Source: Pseudomonas fluorescens (lineage in GTDB: Bacteria; Pseudomonadota; Gammaproteobacteria; Pseudomonadales; Pseudomonadaceae). From it: a stretch of DNA of 64,000 nucleotides. Location of the stretch: positions 4,464,001 through 4,528,000 of the forward strand of contig NZ_CP148752.1 of the NCBI RefSeq assembly GCF_040448305.1. The letters run 5' to 3'. A model generated the notes under the pieces. It was not told the DNA's origin. It was given only the letters and a program-made list of their open reading frames with translations, and ran no database searches. Of this stretch, positions 62,406 to 64,000 are shown in pieces. The position numbers and the translations under genes were made by a program. Each line of letters begins with the position of its first letter. The stretch's first letter is position 1.

Positions 62406-63901
62406 CGCCCTGCCTCCGCAGATGAATGGGTCATGGCGACGATGTCGCTCTCGCTCAGCGCGTCGATCACCCGGCGTTCGGCGGCCAGATCGATCGAACG
62501 GCTGAGCAGGTAATACGTCAGGCCCGACACCACCAGGCCCACCAGCCAGGCAATGTCCACGCCTTCCAGCACTCGCGCCAGCGGGCCGACGAAGACCTCT
62601 TTGCCGGCAGCGGCATCGTAGATGTAGAAGAACGGCACCATGGCGGCGAAGCCGATCAGGTACGAGACGATGCCGCGAAATTGCCAGGCGCCGTAGATGC
62701 CCTTCGGCGTGAAGAAATGCGGGATCGCGTAGCGGCCCTTGCGCACGAAGAAGTAGTCCACCAGGTTGACGGCGGTCCACGGCACGAGGAAGTACAGCAA
62801 CAGCACCAGGAAGGTGTTCAACAGCGCGATGCCGTCACCTTTGATCGACAGCACGCAGGTCAACACAATGACGCTGATCACACTGATCGACAGCACACGG
62901 GCACGGGGTGTCGGGGTGATTTTTTTGATCGAGTCGACACCGGTCAGCAGCGTCAGCATGGCGCTGTAGGTGTTGAGGGCGATGATCGGCAGGAAGCCCG
63001 CCACCGAGACGATCACCAGCAGATTGCCCAGCCCCGGCACCATCGAGGAGCCGACCTGGTTCAACGCCACCAGCGCATCCGCTGCTTTGAGCTCCTGGGC
63101 CAGCCAGGCGCCGAGGCCGATCATCCAGCTGCCGGACAACGAGGCGCCGATGAACACCGCCGCGATCAGTTTCGCCCGGCTGGTGTTTTTCGGCAGGTAA
63201 CGGGAATAGTCAGACACGTAGGGTGCATAGGAAATGTTGTAGCTGGCACCGATGGCGAACAGCGTGGCGAAGGCCACCCAGTTGAAGCCCAGGTCGGTCG
63301 CCGGCGTGACGCCTTCCTGGCCCGCGCCGAACATCAGGGCAATGGTCACCAGTGCGTACAGCGGCAAGGTCGCCAGCAAGGCCCACTTGAAGGCCTTGTG
63401 CATCAGGTCGTGGCCGTAGATCGACAACAGCGCGCCGATCAGCACCACGGCCACGGCGACGATGGTCGGGTCAATGCCGAACACATGTTCAAGGCCGTTC
63501 ATGATCAACGAGATGTTCACCACGTTGAAACCAACGAACACAAACATCGTCGCCATCAACGCCAGGATCACCCCGCGATAACCGAACTGGGCGCGGGACT
63601 GGATCATCTGCGGCAGGCCCATTTCCGGGCCTTGTGAGCCGTGGAACGCCATGAAGATAGTGCCGAACATGATGCCCAGGGCACCGGCGAGCATGGTCCA
63701 CAGCGCGGACAAGCCGAGGCTCGGGCCGACAAAGCCGATGGAGATGGTGAAGAAGTGGAAATTGCCCAGGAACCAGAATGGACCCTGGCTGCTGAGTTTG
63801 GCGTGGCGTTCGTTTTCCGGGATGTAGTCGATGGAGTGGCCTTCGATGGCCAACCCGCCGCTCGCCTCGGCGGCGTGCGCAGACACTGGGGAACCTGACA
63901 T
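62402..63901 (-). CDS. NCS1-family permease (third of three)
   Basis: 499 residues, about twelve membrane segments. It is a close paralogue of the permease at 39795: EGHSIDYIPENERHAKLSSQGPFWFLGNF, GSQGPEMGLPQMIQSRAQFGYRGVI, SYNISYAPYVSDYSRYLPKNTS and LVPWTAVNLVDYFFVRKGRYAIPHFF. It is coupled to the amidase gene by a 4-base overlap. AGGAACAATCGTATG start. Substrate probably a hydantoin, ureide or related nitrogen compound. Confidence 0.9.
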   Translation of the reverse strand: MSGSPVSAHAAEASGGLAIEGHSIDYIPENERHAKLSSQGPFWFLGNFHFFTISIGFVGPSLGLSALWTMLAGALGIMFGTIFMAFHGSQGPEMGLPQMIQSRAQFGYRGVILALMATMFVFVGFNVVNISLIMNGLEHVFGIDPTIVAVAVVLIGALLSIYGHDLMHKAFKWALLATLPLYALVTIALMFGAGQEGVTPATDLGFNWVAFATLFAIGASYNISYAPYVSDYSRYLPKNTSRAKLIAAVFIGASLSGSWMIGLGAWLAQELKAADALVALNQVGSSMVPGLGNLLVIVSVAGFLPIIALNTYSAMLTLLTGVDSIKKITPTPRARVLSISVISVIVLTCVLSIKGDGIALLNTFLVLLLYFLVPWTAVNLVDYFFVRKGRYAIPHFFTPKGIYGAWQFRGIVSYLIGFAAMVPFFYIYDAAAGKEVFVGPLARVLEGVDIAWLVGLVVSGLTYYLLSRSIDLAAERRVIDALSESDIVAMTHSSAEAGR

Positions 63902-64000
63902 ACGATTGTTCCTATGCTGTTGTTTGTTGTTTTTGTGGGTACAGCGCTCGCTACGACGTCCAGTTCAGGTGAAACTCCATAAAAAGCTGACGATGACGCT
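63902..64000. other. Upstream region of the NCS1-amidase operon
   Basis: 99 bases reach the window edge. They should contain the operon promoter but no clear element was recognised. Confidence 0.3.

Overview
The window looks like a chromosomal segment of a Pseudomonas of the P. fluorescens group. The base composition is high in G+C, nearly all genes show strongly G/C-ending codons, and intergenic gaps are filled with the paired REP hairpins typical of this group (cores such as GGAGCGAGCCTGCTCGCGA). Gene content (GcsR, AguA/AguB, three NCS1 permeases, UMF1 transporter, TorF porin) agrees. No rRNA, tRNA or CRISPR array was seen.

Layout. 1-9.4 kb: a 3'-truncated (by the window edge) ACP-fatty acyl-AMP ligase, a UMF1-type MFS transporter, a small glycine-zipper-like protein, a tandem universal stress protein, and a three-gene operon of a sialidase-fold protein, a membrane protein and an LTA-synthase-like phosphoglycerol transferase. 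9.5-13.6 kb: a small accessory patch with a 44-residue basic protein, the frameshifted remnant of a chemoreceptor gene, a class II Fic protein, a Xre/RES toxin-antitoxin pair and a secreted protein made of six 13-residue repeats. 13.6-19.5 kb: an EmrAB-like efflux pair with cupin and NAD(P)-binding genes, divergent from a winged-helix/TPR regulator. 19.7-25.4 kb: glutamine-synthetase-like ligase, aldehyde dehydrogenase, iron alcohol dehydrogenase and permease, which together suggest a gamma-glutamylation route for an amino alcohol. 25.5-27.7 kb: four small genes including a periplasmic chorismate mutase and an SGNH hydrolase. 27.8-33.1 kb: an agmatine operon (agmatine deiminase, N-carbamoylputrescine amidohydrolase, polyamine-binding protein, Tat-exported deiminase paralogue; order of the agu2ABCA' type) and a divergent LysR regulator. 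33.1-38 kb: cytochrome c, arsenate-reductase-like phosphatase, a short exopolyphosphatase with a Pho box, and small genes.

38.1-48 kb: a catabolic operon (ureohydrolase, aldehyde dehydrogenase, NCS1 permease, GMC oxidoreductase) whose divergent LysR regulator has been split by a degenerate 2.7-kb integrative element. The native first ten codons remain beside the operator at 44334; the working regulator gene starts 2.7 kb away with an element-derived 5' end of different codon use. The element carries an excisionase, an integrase with an internal catalytic-core deletion, tandem repeats, and three paralogous secreted proteins with a conserved cysteine pair that I cannot assign to any family; each appears to start at a non-ATG codon.

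48-54.4 kb: gcsR (sigma-54 activator) followed by a well-formed -24/-12 promoter and gcvH-glyA-(REP)-lipA, without the usual gcvP, sdaA and gcvT; then VanX-like dipeptidase and L,D-transpeptidase genes. 54.4-64 kb: two NCS1 permeases, a TorF porin, two exported amidohydrolases, a LuxR-type regulator and a nitrilase-family amidase, which look like uptake and hydrolysis of amide or cyclic-amide nitrogen compounds.

The points most worth a second look are the split-regulator element with its triplicated Cys-pair proteins, the back-to-back Pho boxes with a short terminated transcript, the trimmed GcsR regulon, and the alcohol-dehydrogenase-containing glutamylation cluster. All assignments rest on reading the sequence; no database search was run.
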